From Pseudomonadota bacterium (GTDB lineage: Bacteria > Pseudomonadota > Alphaproteobacteria > Rhizobiales > Xanthobacteraceae): a DNA stretch of 36,298 nt. Within the stretch, counting starts at the first letter, position 1, and each line of letters opens with the position of its first letter. Positions 8,349-16,427 of this stretch are shown here, one piece after another. The position numbers and the translations under genes are program-made. The stretch lies in assembly GCA_018971625.1 (NCBI GenBank), contig JAGXAJ010000043.1, positions 1-36,298 on the forward strand, in the 5' to 3' direction. A model generated the notes under the pieces. That model had not been told where the DNA came from and did not search any database. It worked only from the letters and a program-made list of their open reading frames with translations.

Positions 8349-8364
8349 GCGGCCGTCCGGCCGC
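8349..8364 (+). terminator. GC-rich hairpin after the ArsR-SRPBCC-b561 operon
   Basis: GCGGCC/GGCCGC stem with loop GTCC, 13 bp after the b561 stop codon. There is no T-run, so termination efficiency is uncertain; it could also be a stability element. Confidence 0.3.
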
Positions 8365-8431
8365 AATCGATCTTGCATCGATCTGGCTCGTCTGTTGGGA
8401 TGGTGAGGAATCTCCAAGCCCGGGGAGCCGC

Positions 8432-9055
8432 ATGCCGCGCCAGGTCGATTATTATTTCTCGCTGCAATCCCCTTGGGCTTATATCGGGCACAAATTGTTC
8501 CGGGAAGTCGTGCAGACCTACGATCTCCAGGTGAATCACAAGCCGGTGGTGCTGATCGACCTGTTTTCCGAAACCGGAGGCCTGCCGTTGATGAAACGCC
8601 ATCCGGTACGGCAGCGTTATCGGATGGTCGAACTGCAGCGCTGGCGCGACAAGCGCGGCCTGAATTTTCATTTGCAGCCGGCGAACTGGCCATTCAACGC
8701 GCGGCTTGCCGATGGCCTCGTCATCGCGGCGCTCGAGGCGGGCCACGATCCCGATCCATTGCTGTGCAGGGCATTTGCCGGCGTGTGGGAGGACCAGCTC
8801 AATCTGGCCGATCCTGCGGTGCTGACCAGAATGGCCGACGATTGCGGGCTTCCGGGCAAACAATTGGTCGAGCGCTCGGGGTCGGATGAGATCAGTGCAA
8901 CCTACGAGCAGAACCGTCAGGATGCGCTCGCGGCCGACGTATTCGGTTCGCCGGTTTATGTGCTCGACGGTGAGGTATTCTGGGGGCAGGATCGGATCGA
9001 ACTGCTCGCGGACGCGTTGAAGTCGGGCCGTAAGCCCTATCGGTCGCAAGTCTAG
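8432..9055 (+). CDS. DsbA-family thioredoxin-fold protein, 2-hydroxychromene-2-carboxylate isomerase-like
   Basis: Kappa-GST/HCCA isomerase type protein of 207 residues. Visible are the N-terminal strand and active-site region DYYFSLQSPWAYIG (with serine in place of a CXXC motif), a helical insertion in the middle (KRHPVRQRYRMVELQRWRD), and the cis-proline strand GSPVYVLDGEVFWGQDRIELL near the C-terminus. HCCA isomerases act in naphthalene breakdown with glutathione, but most bacterial members, in which no ring-cleavage genes are adjacent, have unknown substrates. None are adjacent here. ATG 8432 was chosen because the family N-terminus begins there and GGGGAG lies just upstream; a longer frame from 8291 would run over the hairpin. 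Confidence 0.85.
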   Translation: MPRQVDYYFSLQSPWAYIGHKLFREVVQTYDLQVNHKPVVLIDLFSETGGLPLMKRHPVRQRYRMVELQRWRDKRGLNFHLQPANWPFNARLADGLVIAALEAGHDPDPLLCRAFAGVWEDQLNLADPAVLTRMADDCGLPGKQLVERSGSDEISATYEQNRQDALAADVFGSPVYVLDGEVFWGQDRIELLADALKSGRKPYRSQV

Positions 9056-9095
9056 CATCGGTTCTCGCATCGGCATTTAGAGGCGGAGCACCTCC

Positions 9096-9614
9096 ATGAC
9101 GATTGTTGCGCTGCCACGATTGTTTGGTTGGCTCGCGGCCGCTGCTGTCGCTTTTGGCGCGGTCGCAGCTTTGGCGCAGCCGATGCCGGATGCCGAAAAC
9201 GGTCGCTATACGCTGTCGCCGATCCCTGATGGCGTGCTGCGGCTCGATAGCCGGACCGGTGCGGTATCGACCTGCACCAACAATGGCAACGGCTGGGCCT
9301 GCTACACCGCGCCTGACGAACGGGCCGCGCTTGATACGGAAATCGGCCGGTTGCAGGCCGATAACGACAAGCTCAAAGCGCAACTGGCCGAGCGCGAGGC
9401 GACCGCGCCGGGCAAGATCGACGAACCGCTGCCGAAGGGGGACTCGTTGAAGAATCCGCCCGAGCCGAAGGCCGCCGAAGGCGAACGCAAGATCGAAATC
9501 CCGTTGCCGAGCGATCGCGACATGGATCGGATGATATCGGCGCTTGAGCAGGCGTGGCGGCGTCTGGTCGACATGGCCGATCGGATGCAGAAGGACATCG
9601 GCGGCAGGATTTGA
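9096..9614 (+). CDS. Exported protein with coiled coil, unknown function
   Basis: No named domain recognised. The 172-residue product has a clear signal peptide (hydrophobic core WLAAAAVAFGAVAALAQP, cleavage probably after ALA at about residue 27). A short beta-rich domain follows with the phrase GRYTLSPIPDGVLRLDSRTG and two cysteines (STCTNNGNGWACYT). Residues about 75-100 form a coiled coil (DTEIGRLQADNDKLKAQLAE), then comes a proline-rich linker and a C-terminal amphipathic helix (ALEQAWRRLVDMADRMQKDI). AGGCGGAG precedes the ATG. The pattern suggests a periplasmic, possibly oligomeric, envelope protein of the kind often found in Bradyrhizobium; that is inference. Confidence 0.75.
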   Translation: MTIVALPRLFGWLAAAAVAFGAVAALAQPMPDAENGRYTLSPIPDGVLRLDSRTGAVSTCTNNGNGWACYTAPDERAALDTEIGRLQADNDKLKAQLAEREATAPGKIDEPLPKGDSLKNPPEPKAAEGERKIEIPLPSDRDMDRMISALEQAWRRLVDMADRMQKDIGGRI

Positions 9615-9654
9615 TGCGACGGTCCGATAAGCGTCCGAACGTGCGAGACATTCC

Positions 9655-10125
9655 ATGACCTCAGCCAAATCCAGCCGCAGCGCACCGTCGAGCGTTACCG
9701 CTGCGTCGATCGTGTCGTCACTGCTGACCGTCCAGACATCGAAAGCGGGCTTCGTCGATCTCACTGCCGAGATTGTGAAATTCGTGCGCGAGGCGCGCGC
9801 CCGCGACGGCACGGTATTACTTTTCATCCGTCACACTTCGGCGTCGTTGACGATCCAGGAGAATGCCGACCCCTCGGTGCTCGCTGACTTGACGACAACG
9901 CTCGAGCGGCTCGCGCCCGAAGATGCCGGATGGAGCCATGATGCGGAAGGCCCTGACGATATGCCGGCGCACGTCAAAACCATGCTGACGGCGACCTCGT
10001 TGCATATTCCGGTGCTTGGCGGCGAACTTGCCTTGGGAACCTGGCAGGCGATCTACCTGATCGAACATCGCGCCCGTCCGCATCAGCGCGAGGTCGTGCT
10101 GCAATTTTGCGGGGCGACAGCTTGA
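9655..10125 (+). CDS. yjbQ: YjbQ family protein (UPF0047)
   Basis: Member of the YjbQ/UPF0047 family; the E. coli protein has been reported to have weak thiamine phosphate synthase activity, but the real role is unsettled. The 156-residue sequence carries all family motifs: RHTSASLTIQENADPSVLADL (59-79, including H60 and E69), the segment WSHDAEGPDDMPAHVKTML (93-111), and GGELALGTWQAIYLIEHR (122-139). The histidines and acidic residues are likely to bind metal. The first 25 residues are a serine/alanine-rich extension not usual for the family (core about 135 residues); an internal start is possible, but no better ATG is seen. Confidence 0.9.
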   Translation: MTSAKSSRSAPSSVTAASIVSSLLTVQTSKAGFVDLTAEIVKFVREARARDGTVLLFIRHTSASLTIQENADPSVLADLTTTLERLAPEDAGWSHDAEGPDDMPAHVKTMLTATSLHIPVLGGELALGTWQAIYLIEHRARPHQREVVLQFCGATA

Positions 10126-10478
10126 TCTTGATACAGAACCGGCTCGGATCGCTACGCGGCCGCCATGGTCATGCCGATGTCGGTTTTCTTCACGGGATCC
10201 GACCCAGCCTTATCCGGCACATTTTGTCACGATAATATTACCGTGAAACATTGTTAAATCGGAGGCTTTGACCTCGAACGGGGATTCGAAGCGCCGCGAC
10301 CTTCGTGCATGCGTGTACTGTTCTATTGCGCTGCACAAAGGGGTCCGATTAACTGCATCGCCGCAAAGCAATACTCCTCGCTTGCATGCGGGACCACGGC
10401 AGGGGAGAATTGTCCAACGTAAAGCTCGCCTGGCAAACTCCATGGAGCGGCCACGCGTTACCTCACATTGTCTTGCAA
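10126..10478. other. Intergenic region yjbQ to response regulator
   Basis: 353 bp with no gene I can support. It holds a near-perfect 20-bp palindrome at 10227-10246 and probably the promoter of the response-regulator gene. A 22-codon minus-strand frame (10152-10220, GTG start) lies next to the palindrome but has no RBS. Confidence 0.6.
10227..10246. promoter_or_regulatory. AT-centred 20-bp palindrome, candidate operator
   Basis: TCACGATAATATTACCGTGA reads the same on both strands except for one mismatched pair (A at position 6 against C at 15). It is 233 bp upstream of the response-regulator ATG in otherwise GC-rich DNA. Binding protein unknown. Confidence 0.5.
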
Positions 10479-11150
10479 ATGGTTAGCAGCACCCATCTTG
10501 TCATTGCCGACGACCATCCGCTTTTTCGCGACGCGTTGCGGCAAGCGGTGGCAAGCGTCCTAACCTCGGCGAAGATCGACGAAGCGGGATCGTTCGATGA
10601 ATTGACCGCGCTGCTCGAGCAGGACTCCGGTGTCGATATGGTGCTGCTCGATCTGTCGATGCCTGGCATCCGCGGCTTTTCCGGCTTGATCTACCTGCGC
10701 GCGCAATATCCGGCGATCCCCGTGGTGATCGTGTCGGCAAGCGACGACGGCAGCACGATCCGACGATCCCTCGACTTCGGCGCCTCCGGATTCATTCCCA
10801 AGCGGTTTGGCGTCGATACGTTGCGCAATGCGATCGTCAAGGTGATGGATGGCGATGTCTGGGTGCCGCCAGATACCGATCTGTCATCCGCAGCCGATCC
10901 GGATATGGCAAGGCTGCGCGACCGTCTGGTGACGCTGACGCCACAGCAGGTCCGGGTGCTTATGATGTTGTCCGAAGGGCTGCTCAACAAGCAGATCGCG
11001 TACGAGCTTGGCGTGTCGGAAGCGACCATCAAGGCGCATGTCTCTGCGATCCTGCAGAAACTTGGCGTCGAAAGCCGTACCCAGGCGGTGATCGCGGCGG
11101 CTAAAATTGCCGGCGACCAGTGGCGGCAGGACACGCCGGCGCCGCAATAG
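10479..11150 (+). CDS. LuxR/NarL-type response regulator
   Basis: Two-domain DNA-binding response regulator of 223 residues. The receiver domain has the acidic pair D11-D12 (VIADDHPLF), the phospho-acceptor D58 (MVLLDLSMPG), the switch serine in VIVSAS and the lysine K108 (GFIPKRF). The C-terminal NarL/LuxR helix-turn-helix is at about 152-215: LTPQQVRVLMMLSEGLLNKQIAYELGVSEATIKAHVSAILQKLGV. I start it at ATG 10479 (MVSSTHLVIADD), matching the receiver-domain boundary; the frame is open from 10386. It converges with the hybrid kinase gene, with 20 bp between stop codons. It resembles the ErdR/AgmR type that works with NahK/ErcS-like kinases, so the kinase is its likely partner. Confidence 0.92.
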   Translation: MVSSTHLVIADDHPLFRDALRQAVASVLTSAKIDEAGSFDELTALLEQDSGVDMVLLDLSMPGIRGFSGLIYLRAQYPAIPVVIVSASDDGSTIRRSLDFGASGFIPKRFGVDTLRNAIVKVMDGDVWVPPDTDLSSAADPDMARLRDRLVTLTPQQVRVLMMLSEGLLNKQIAYELGVSEATIKAHVSAILQKLGVESRTQAVIAAAKIAGDQWRQDTPAPQ

Positions 11151-11170
11151 CACCGCACCGCGTGAAGCGC

Positions 11171-14100
11171 TTATTCCGCCGCTATCATCTGCCTGGTGCG
11201 CCACTGGCCGATCAGGGCCCGCAGTGATGCCGGCTTGACCGGCTTGTTCAGCACCGCGATTTTCTCCTCTTGCGCGGTGGCCCTGACATGCGGACTGCGA
11301 TCGGCGGTAATCAGGATTGCTGGAATCGTGTCGCCGAAGCGACGGCGAATGTCCCTGATCGCGGCGACTCCGTTGCCGCGGTCGAGATGGTAGTCGACCA
11401 GAAGGCCGGTTATCCGTCTGCCGGCGGCCTCGATCGCCTCGATCGCAGCATCGGGATCCGCCGCTGCGATAACCTCGGCATTCCAGGCCTTCAGCAAGGT
11501 CTTCATGCCATCCAGAATCGCCACATCGTTCTCGATGCAGACGATCAGCGCGCCGCTCATCGGCATCTTCGAAGTCGGCGTGGCGCTGGTGAGGGCCGAG
11601 GTGAAGTTGATGGCCTTCGCGGTCGGCACCGTCACCGAAAAGAACGAGCCGCCGCTGACGTTGGAATCCAGCGCTATGCGGTGATTGAGCACGCGCGCCA
11701 GGCGCTCGACGATCGACAGCCCGAGCCCGAGGCCGCGCGCGATCCGCGCGCCCTGTTCCAGCCGGTGAAACTCCTTGAAGATCTCGCCGCGCTTGAGAAT
11801 TGGAATGCCGACGCCGGTATCATAGACGCAGATCTGCAGCGATTGGCCGCGTCTTCGGCAGCCGACCAGCACGCGCCCGCGCGGGGTATATTTGATAGCG
11901 TTGGAGACCAGGTTCTGCAGAAGCCGCCGCAGCAGCAGCCGGTCGGACTCCACCGGCAGCGCGCTCGGTACAAAGGTCAGCTTCAGCCCCTTGGCCCGCG
12001 CGATCGGCGCGAATTCGATCTCGAGCGAACGCATCAGGTCGGCCATCTTGAAACTGGCGATCGACGTCGTCATGACGCCGGCATCGAGCCGGGAAATATC
12101 CAGGAGCGCGCCGAGGATATTCTCGATCGCCTCCAGTGAATCGTCGATGTTTTCGACCAGCCGCCCATCCTCGCTGCCGCTCTGCCGCTCGACGAGGCTC
12201 GCCACATAGAGCCGCGCCGCATTCAATGGCTGCAGGATGTCGTGGCTTGCTGCCGCCAGGAACCGGGTCTTGGAGACGTTGGCATCCTCGGCGATACTCT
12301 TGGCCAGCGCCAGCTCGGAGTTCAGCCGCGTCAGCTCCTCGGTGCGGTCGCGAACGCGCTTTTCCAGCGTGGCGTTGGAGCGCTCCAGCGCCTCGGCGGC
12401 CTCGAAGCTTGGCGTGACGTCGGAAAAAGTGATAACCAGTCCGCCACCGGGCATCCGGTTGCTGCGCACCTCGATCACCATTTGGCGGCCGTGAAGCCGT
12501 TCCAGATACGGCTCGCCTTCGGTGGTATAGGTGGCAAGCCGTCTTTCCAGCAGAGCCTTGCCGTCTTCCTCGCTCGGCGGACTGATCGCGCCCATGAATT
12601 CGAGGATTTCCTGCAAGGGAGTCCCGAGCTGCACGAGATGCAGCGGCAGGCCAAGAATGTAGCTGAACTGATGGTTGGAACAGATCAGCTGCCGATCGGC
12701 GTCGAACACGGCAATACCCTGTCGCACGTGGTTCAGCGCGGTCTGCAGGATCTCTCGGTTGAAATGCAGCGCGGCGTGGGAATCGTCGAGCAGTTTCAGC
12801 GCTGCCTTGGCCGAAACGGTTCGCCTGCGCAGCAGCAGCGACATCACCAGCCGTGAGGAGGCAGCCCCGATCGAGGAGGCGATCAAATGTTCGGCGTGCT
12901 GCAGCAGGCCGAAATCGGCTGGCGCGGATGCATCGAGCGGGGCCGGGTGCGTAGCGGCGAAGGTTCCGAATGAATGGCGGGCGCGCTCGGGGCCGATATA
13001 CTGCGCCACCGTGTTCTGAATGTCCTGCACCGTCACCGTGGTGCGCCAGCGCCGGAATGTCGGCGCGACCGGGGCGAATGCTGTAGGTACGAAAAGATCG
13101 GCCTGCAGACGTTCGATCGACGACGGCATCCGCGCCAGCGATAGCACGATATAGGTCAGGATGTTGAGCGAGAGCGACCAGAGCACGCCATGCACCAGCG
13201 GCGTCAAGGTGACGCCAAACAGCGCTTGCGGGCGCAACGCCGCGATGCCGAACGGGCCGTGCTGCAGCAGCATCAGACCGGCGGTGCTGCCTTCCAGAAA
13301 GCTCGGCAGGAACAGCGTGTAGATCCACACCGCGATGCCGACCAGCATGCCGCCCATGGCGCCCCGCGCTGTCGCGCGCCGCCAGAACAGGCCGCCGAAA
13401 AATGCCGGCGCCAACTGCGCGACGGCCGCAAACGACAACAGCCCGATCGCCGCCAGCTGGGTATTGCCGAGCACGCGATAGTAGAAATACGCCATCACCA
13501 TGATGGCGAAGATCGCAAAGCGGCGCGCCTTGAGCAGGAAGTCGCCAAAGTCCTTCTGCGTACCGCGTTCCGAGTCGCGGCGCTGCAGCACCAGCGGCAG
13601 GATGAGGTCGTTGGAAACCATGATCGCCAGCGCAACGCATTCCACCATTACCATGCCGGTTGCCGCCGACAGGCCTCCGATGAAAACGCCGATGCTCAGT
13701 AGCGGCGCGTTGCCCACTATCGGCAGCGCCAGCACAAACATGTCGCTGTCGACCGCGCCGAACGGAAAGACCACCAGGCCTGCAAGTGCGATCGGAATCA
13801 CGAACAGGTTGATGGCGACCAGGTAGAGCGGGAACAGCCAGCGCACCCGCTTGACATCGCTATCCCTGGAATTCTCCACCACGGCGACATGGAATTGCCG
13901 GGGCAACAGCATGATGGCGCAGAATGACAGCAGCACCATGGTGAGGAAATGGTCGATCGACGGCATATAGTCGATGGCGCGTACCGCTTCCGGCGTTTTC
14001 ATCGCGCGCTCGACCAGCTCCGCCGGATTGAACATCCAGAAGGTGACGAAAGCACCGGCGGCAAGAAACGCCACCAGCTTGACGATGGACTCGGAGGCGA

Positions 14101-14680
14101 CCGCCAGCATCAGACCGTGCTGGTGTTCGGTCGCATCGGTCTGGCGGGTTCCGAACAATACCGCGAACGCCGCCATCGCCAGCGTTACCATCAGCGCTAT
14201 ATCGCCGAAGATCGGAATGCGGGAGAAGGCCTGGTCTTCGCTCAGGATGGTCTCGAGCGACGACGCCATCGCCTTGAGCTGCAGCGCGATATAAGGCACC
14301 GAGCCGATGATCGCGATCAGGGCCACGGTGGCGGCGACGGCCTGGCTCTTGCCGTAGCGGGCGCCGATAAAATCGGCGATCGAGGTGATGTTCTGCGATT
14401 TGGCGAGCTGGATTACGCGACGCAGGATCGGCGTGGCGCAAGCGATCATCAGCACCGGTCCGATATAGATCGCGAGGAAATCGATGTTGGTGCGGGCGGC
14501 GAATCCGACCGAGCCGTAATAGGTCCAGGAGGTGCAGTAGATTGCCAGCGACAGCGGGTAGATCAGCGAACTGGCGCGGCCACGCTGCGCCGGCGACAGG
14601 CGGTCGCCGTAGCTGGCCACGAAAAACAGGAACCCGATGTAGCCGAATGCGGCTGCAATCACGCCCCAGTCGTGCAGCAT
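11171..14680 (-). CDS. Hybrid sensor histidine kinase with sodium/solute symporter-like N-terminal domain
   Basis: 1169-residue membrane kinase with four parts. Residues 1 to about 500 are a 12-13-helix sodium:solute symporter (SLC5/PutP-like) domain, as in CbrA. A PAS-type domain (about 600-730: QGIAVFDADRQLICSN, then ITFSDVTPSFEA) and a coiled coil (RVRDRTEELTRLNSELALAK) come next. HisKA has phospho-accepting H813 in AASHDILQPLNAAR, and HATPase shows the N box NLVSNAIKY, then DTGVGIP and GLGLGLSIV. The C-terminal receiver domain has phospho-acceptor D1096 (GLLVDYHLD). The ATG at 14680 has AAAGGAG at good spacing; a frame from 14740 lacks this. This is the NahK/ErcS'-like hybrid layout, probably paired with the convergent LuxR-type regulator. 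The domain may transport or sense a carboxylate or amino acid; the ligand is unknown. Confidence 0.92.
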   Translation of the reverse strand: MLHDWGVIAAAFGYIGFLFFVASYGDRLSPAQRGRASSLIYPLSLAIYCTSWTYYGSVGFAARTNIDFLAIYIGPVLMIACATPILRRVIQLAKSQNITSIADFIGARYGKSQAVAATVALIAIIGSVPYIALQLKAMASSLETILSEDQAFSRIPIFGDIALMVTLAMAAFAVLFGTRQTDATEHQHGLMLAVASESIVKLVAFLAAGAFVTFWMFNPAELVERAMKTPEAVRAIDYMPSIDHFLTMVLLSFCAIMLLPRQFHVAVVENSRDSDVKRVRWLFPLYLVAINLFVIPIALAGLVVFPFGAVDSDMFVLALPIVGNAPLLSIGVFIGGLSAATGMVMVECVALAIMVSNDLILPLVLQRRDSERGTQKDFGDFLLKARRFAIFAIMVMAYFYYRVLGNTQLAAIGLLSFAAVAQLAPAFFGGLFWRRATARGAMGGMLVGIAVWIYTLFLPSFLEGSTAGLMLLQHGPFGIAALRPQALFGVTLTPLVHGVLWSLSLNILTYIVLSLARMPSSIERLQADLFVPTAFAPVAPTFRRWRTTVTVQDIQNTVAQYIGPERARHSFGTFAATHPAPLDASAPADFGLLQHAEHLIASSIGAASSRLVMSLLLRRRTVSAKAALKLLDDSHAALHFNREILQTALNHVRQGIAVFDADRQLICSNHQFSYILGLPLHLVQLGTPLQEILEFMGAISPPSEEDGKALLERRLATYTTEGEPYLERLHGRQMVIEVRSNRMPGGGLVITFSDVTPSFEAAEALERSNATLEKRVRDRTEELTRLNSELALAKSIAEDANVSKTRFLAAASHDILQPLNAARLYVASLVERQSGSEDGRLVENIDDSLEAIENILGALLDISRLDAGVMTTSIASFKMADLMRSLEIEFAPIARAKGLKLTFVPSALPVESDRLLLRRLLQNLVSNAIKYTPRGRVLVGCRRRGQSLQICVYDTGVGIPILKRGEIFKEFHRLEQGARIARGLGLGLSIVERLARVLNHRIALDSNVSGGSFFSVTVPTAKAINFTSALTSATPTSKMPMSGALIVCIENDVAILDGMKTLLKAWNAEVIAAADPDAAIEAIEAAGRRITGLLVDYHLDRGNGVAAIRDIRRRFGDTIPAILITADRSPHVRATAQEEKIAVLNKPVKPASLRALIGQWRTRQMIAAE

Positions 14681-14826
14681 TGCTGCTTGCTCCTTTGCGA
14701 TGACGGAGAATGGCCCAAGGGCATGCCCCACGGGCGCCACCTTAACCGGATGCCGTCACATCGGCTGAATATAGCCGCGCCAGACCTGCAAGGCACGATG
14801 CATGCCAGGTCTTTATGGATGCCAGG

Positions 14827-14877
14827 ACTTTGATCCAAACGCTACTTTGATACCAGCGCTACTTTGATCCCAACGCT
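14827..14877. repeat. Three tandem 17-bp repeats upstream of the symporter-kinase
   Basis: ACTTTGATCCAAACGCT (14827-14843), ACTTTGATACCAGCGCT (14844-14860) and ACTTTGATCCCAACGCT (14861-14877) are head to tail with no gap. They lie 147-197 bp upstream of the kinase ATG and just after the hemA stop codon. Spacing is not a whole number of helical turns, but three near-identical sites in a promoter region suggest a regulator array or slippage-generated repeat. Confidence 0.7.
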
Positions 14878-14898
14878 TTGCTGCGCTGCGGTGTAGCG

Positions 14899-16128
14899 CT
14901 ATTCGGCGGCCAGCGACTTCTCGCCGAGCGGCAAGCCGAGACGCTCCCAGACTTGCAGCAGCGCGTCGGCGAGCTGGTCGATCAACCCGTCATCATGATA
15001 GGGCGACGGCGTGATCCGCAGCCGTTCGGAGCCCTTGGCGACCGTCGGATAGTTAATCGGCTGGATATAGATGTTGTGCTGCTCCAGCAGCATGTCGCTG
15101 GCGCGCTTGCAGCGCTCGGGATTGCCGACGAACAGCGGCACGATATGGGTGTCGCTCGACATGACAGGCAAGCCCGCGGCGGTCAGAATCGCCTTGGTGC
15201 GGGCAGCGCGTTCCTGGTGGCGCTCGCGCTCCCAGCCTGAGGTTTTCAGGTGCCGGATCGCAGCTGTCGCTGCCGAACAGATCGCCGGCGGCAGCGCGGT
15301 GGTGAAGATGAAGCCGGGTGCATAGGAGCGCACGGCGTCGATGATATCGGCACCACCGGCGATATAGCCGCCGAGGCAACCGAACGCCTTGGCCAGCGTG
15401 CCTTCCAGGATGTCGATCCGGTGCATCACGCCGTCGCGCTCGGCAATGCCGCCGCCGCGCGGGCCGTACATACCGACCGCGTGAACCTCATCGACATAGG
15501 TCAAGGCGCCGTAGCGCTCGGCGAGGTCGCAGACCTTTGCCAGCGGCGCGATATCGCCGTCCATCGAATACAGGCTTTCGCAGGCGATCAGCTTCGGCCG
15601 GTCGGGTCCGGCGGCGCGCAGCAATTCCTCAAGATGCGCCATGTCGCTGTGGCGGAAGATCTGGCGCTCGCAGCCGGCCTGGCGGACGCCTTCGATCATC
15701 GAATTGTGGTTCAGCGCGTCCGACAGGATCAGGCAATTCGGAATGAGTTTCGCGATGGTCGAGATGCCGGTCTGGTTCGAGACATAGCCGGAGGTGAATA
15801 GCAGGGCCGCTTCCTTGCCGTGGAGATCGGCCAGTTCGTGCTCAAGCTGCACCAGCGGGTGATGGGTGCCGGCGATGTTGCGGGTGCCGCCGGCGCCGGT
15901 ACCGACGCGGCTCGCGGTCTCGACCATGGCGCCGATCACCTTGGGATGCTGGCCCATGCCGAGATAGTCGTTCGAGCACCAGATCACGACATTTCGCGGC
16001 CCCTGTGGGCAATGCCACACCGCATGGGGGAACCGACCCGCCATCCGTTCGATATCGGCGAAGACCCGGTAGCGGCGTTCATCATGCAGGTGGTTAACGG
16101 CAGTGCGGAAGAACTGGTTGTAGTCCAT
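14899..16128 (-). CDS. hemA: 5-aminolevulinate synthase
   Basis: PLP enzyme that condenses glycine with succinyl-CoA to 5-aminolevulinate, the first committed step of heme (and bacteriochlorophyll) synthesis in alphaproteobacteria. At 409 residues it is full length. Visible are the glycine-rich segment [22 protein letters not shown] (75-96), the cofactor aspartate D213 in YVDEVHAVG, and the Schiff-base lysine K247 in [15 protein letters not shown]. The N-terminus [23 protein letters not shown] matches the family. The upstream region has a FixK/FNR-like box and a small palindrome, so oxygen control is likely; heme demand rises in microaerobic or symbiotic cells. It is followed by the symporter-kinase gene on the same strand after 218 bp, probably as a separate unit. 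Confidence 0.97.
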   Translation of the reverse strand: MDYNQFFRTAVNHLHDERRYRVFADIERMAGRFPHAVWHCPQGPRNVVIWCSNDYLGMGQHPKVIGAMVETASRVGTGAGGTRNIAGTHHPLVQLEHELADLHGKEAALLFTSGYVSNQTGISTIAKLIPNCLILSDALNHNSMIEGVRQAGCERQIFRHSDMAHLEELLRAAGPDRPKLIACESLYSMDGDIAPLAKVCDLAERYGALTYVDEVHAVGMYGPRGGGIAERDGVMHRIDILEGTLAKAFGCLGGYIAGGADIIDAVRSYAPGFIFTTALPPAICSAATAAIRHLKTSGWERERHQERAARTKAILTAAGLPVMSSDTHIVPLFVGNPERCKRASDMLLEQHNIYIQPINYPTVAKGSERLRITPSPYHDDGLIDQLADALLQVWERLGLPLGEKSLAAE

Positions 16129-16174
16129 GGCGTACTCTGGAAACGGGAACCCGGCGGGATGGCCGGCTCCTTTC

Positions 16175-16193
16175 TAGAGCTTTTCCAGCTCTA
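16175..16193 (-). promoter_or_regulatory. Small palindrome in the hemA leader region
   Basis: TAGAGCT and AGCTCTA flank TTTCC, 47-65 bp upstream of the hemA ATG. It could fold as an mRNA hairpin or be a protein site. No match to the usual Irr/ICE consensus was seen. Confidence 0.35.
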
Positions 16194-16262
16194 ATGTCGA
16201 GCCGTAATTGTCTTTCGGCAGTGCCATTAACCTGATGACGGGCTCAAGCCACGGATCAAAAG

Positions 16263-16276
16263 GTGATCACGATCAA
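16263..16276 (-). promoter_or_regulatory. FixK/FNR-type box upstream of hemA
   Basis: GTGATCACGATCAA matches the consensus TTGAT-N4-ATCAA at 9 of 10 fixed bases. It is centred about 141 bp upstream of the hemA ATG, which would fit activation of a promoter whose start lies about 41 bp downstream. Oxygen control of hemA through this kind of site is known in related alphaproteobacteria. Confidence 0.6.
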
Positions 16277-16427
16277 CACGCTAAGGCCGCGCCGGCAATA
16301 CGCCGCAATACCGAACTAGAACTTCTGTGCCGATTGCGCCTATTTGATTAGATCGAAAGAGCGCCTCGCCGGTTCGGCAGAATTGGCGAAGCGAGGCCGG
16401 GTGGCCGGAAACGAGGGATTTTGTGCC

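Noticed and set aside
10152..10220. 22-codon minus-strand frame reading KKTDIGMTMAAA at its end
   Set aside because: GTG start without an RBS; too short to judge, although it lies beside the 20-bp palindrome.
16343..16356. Second FixK-like site TTGATTAGATCGAA near hemA
   Set aside because: Three mismatches in the second half-site, so not counted.
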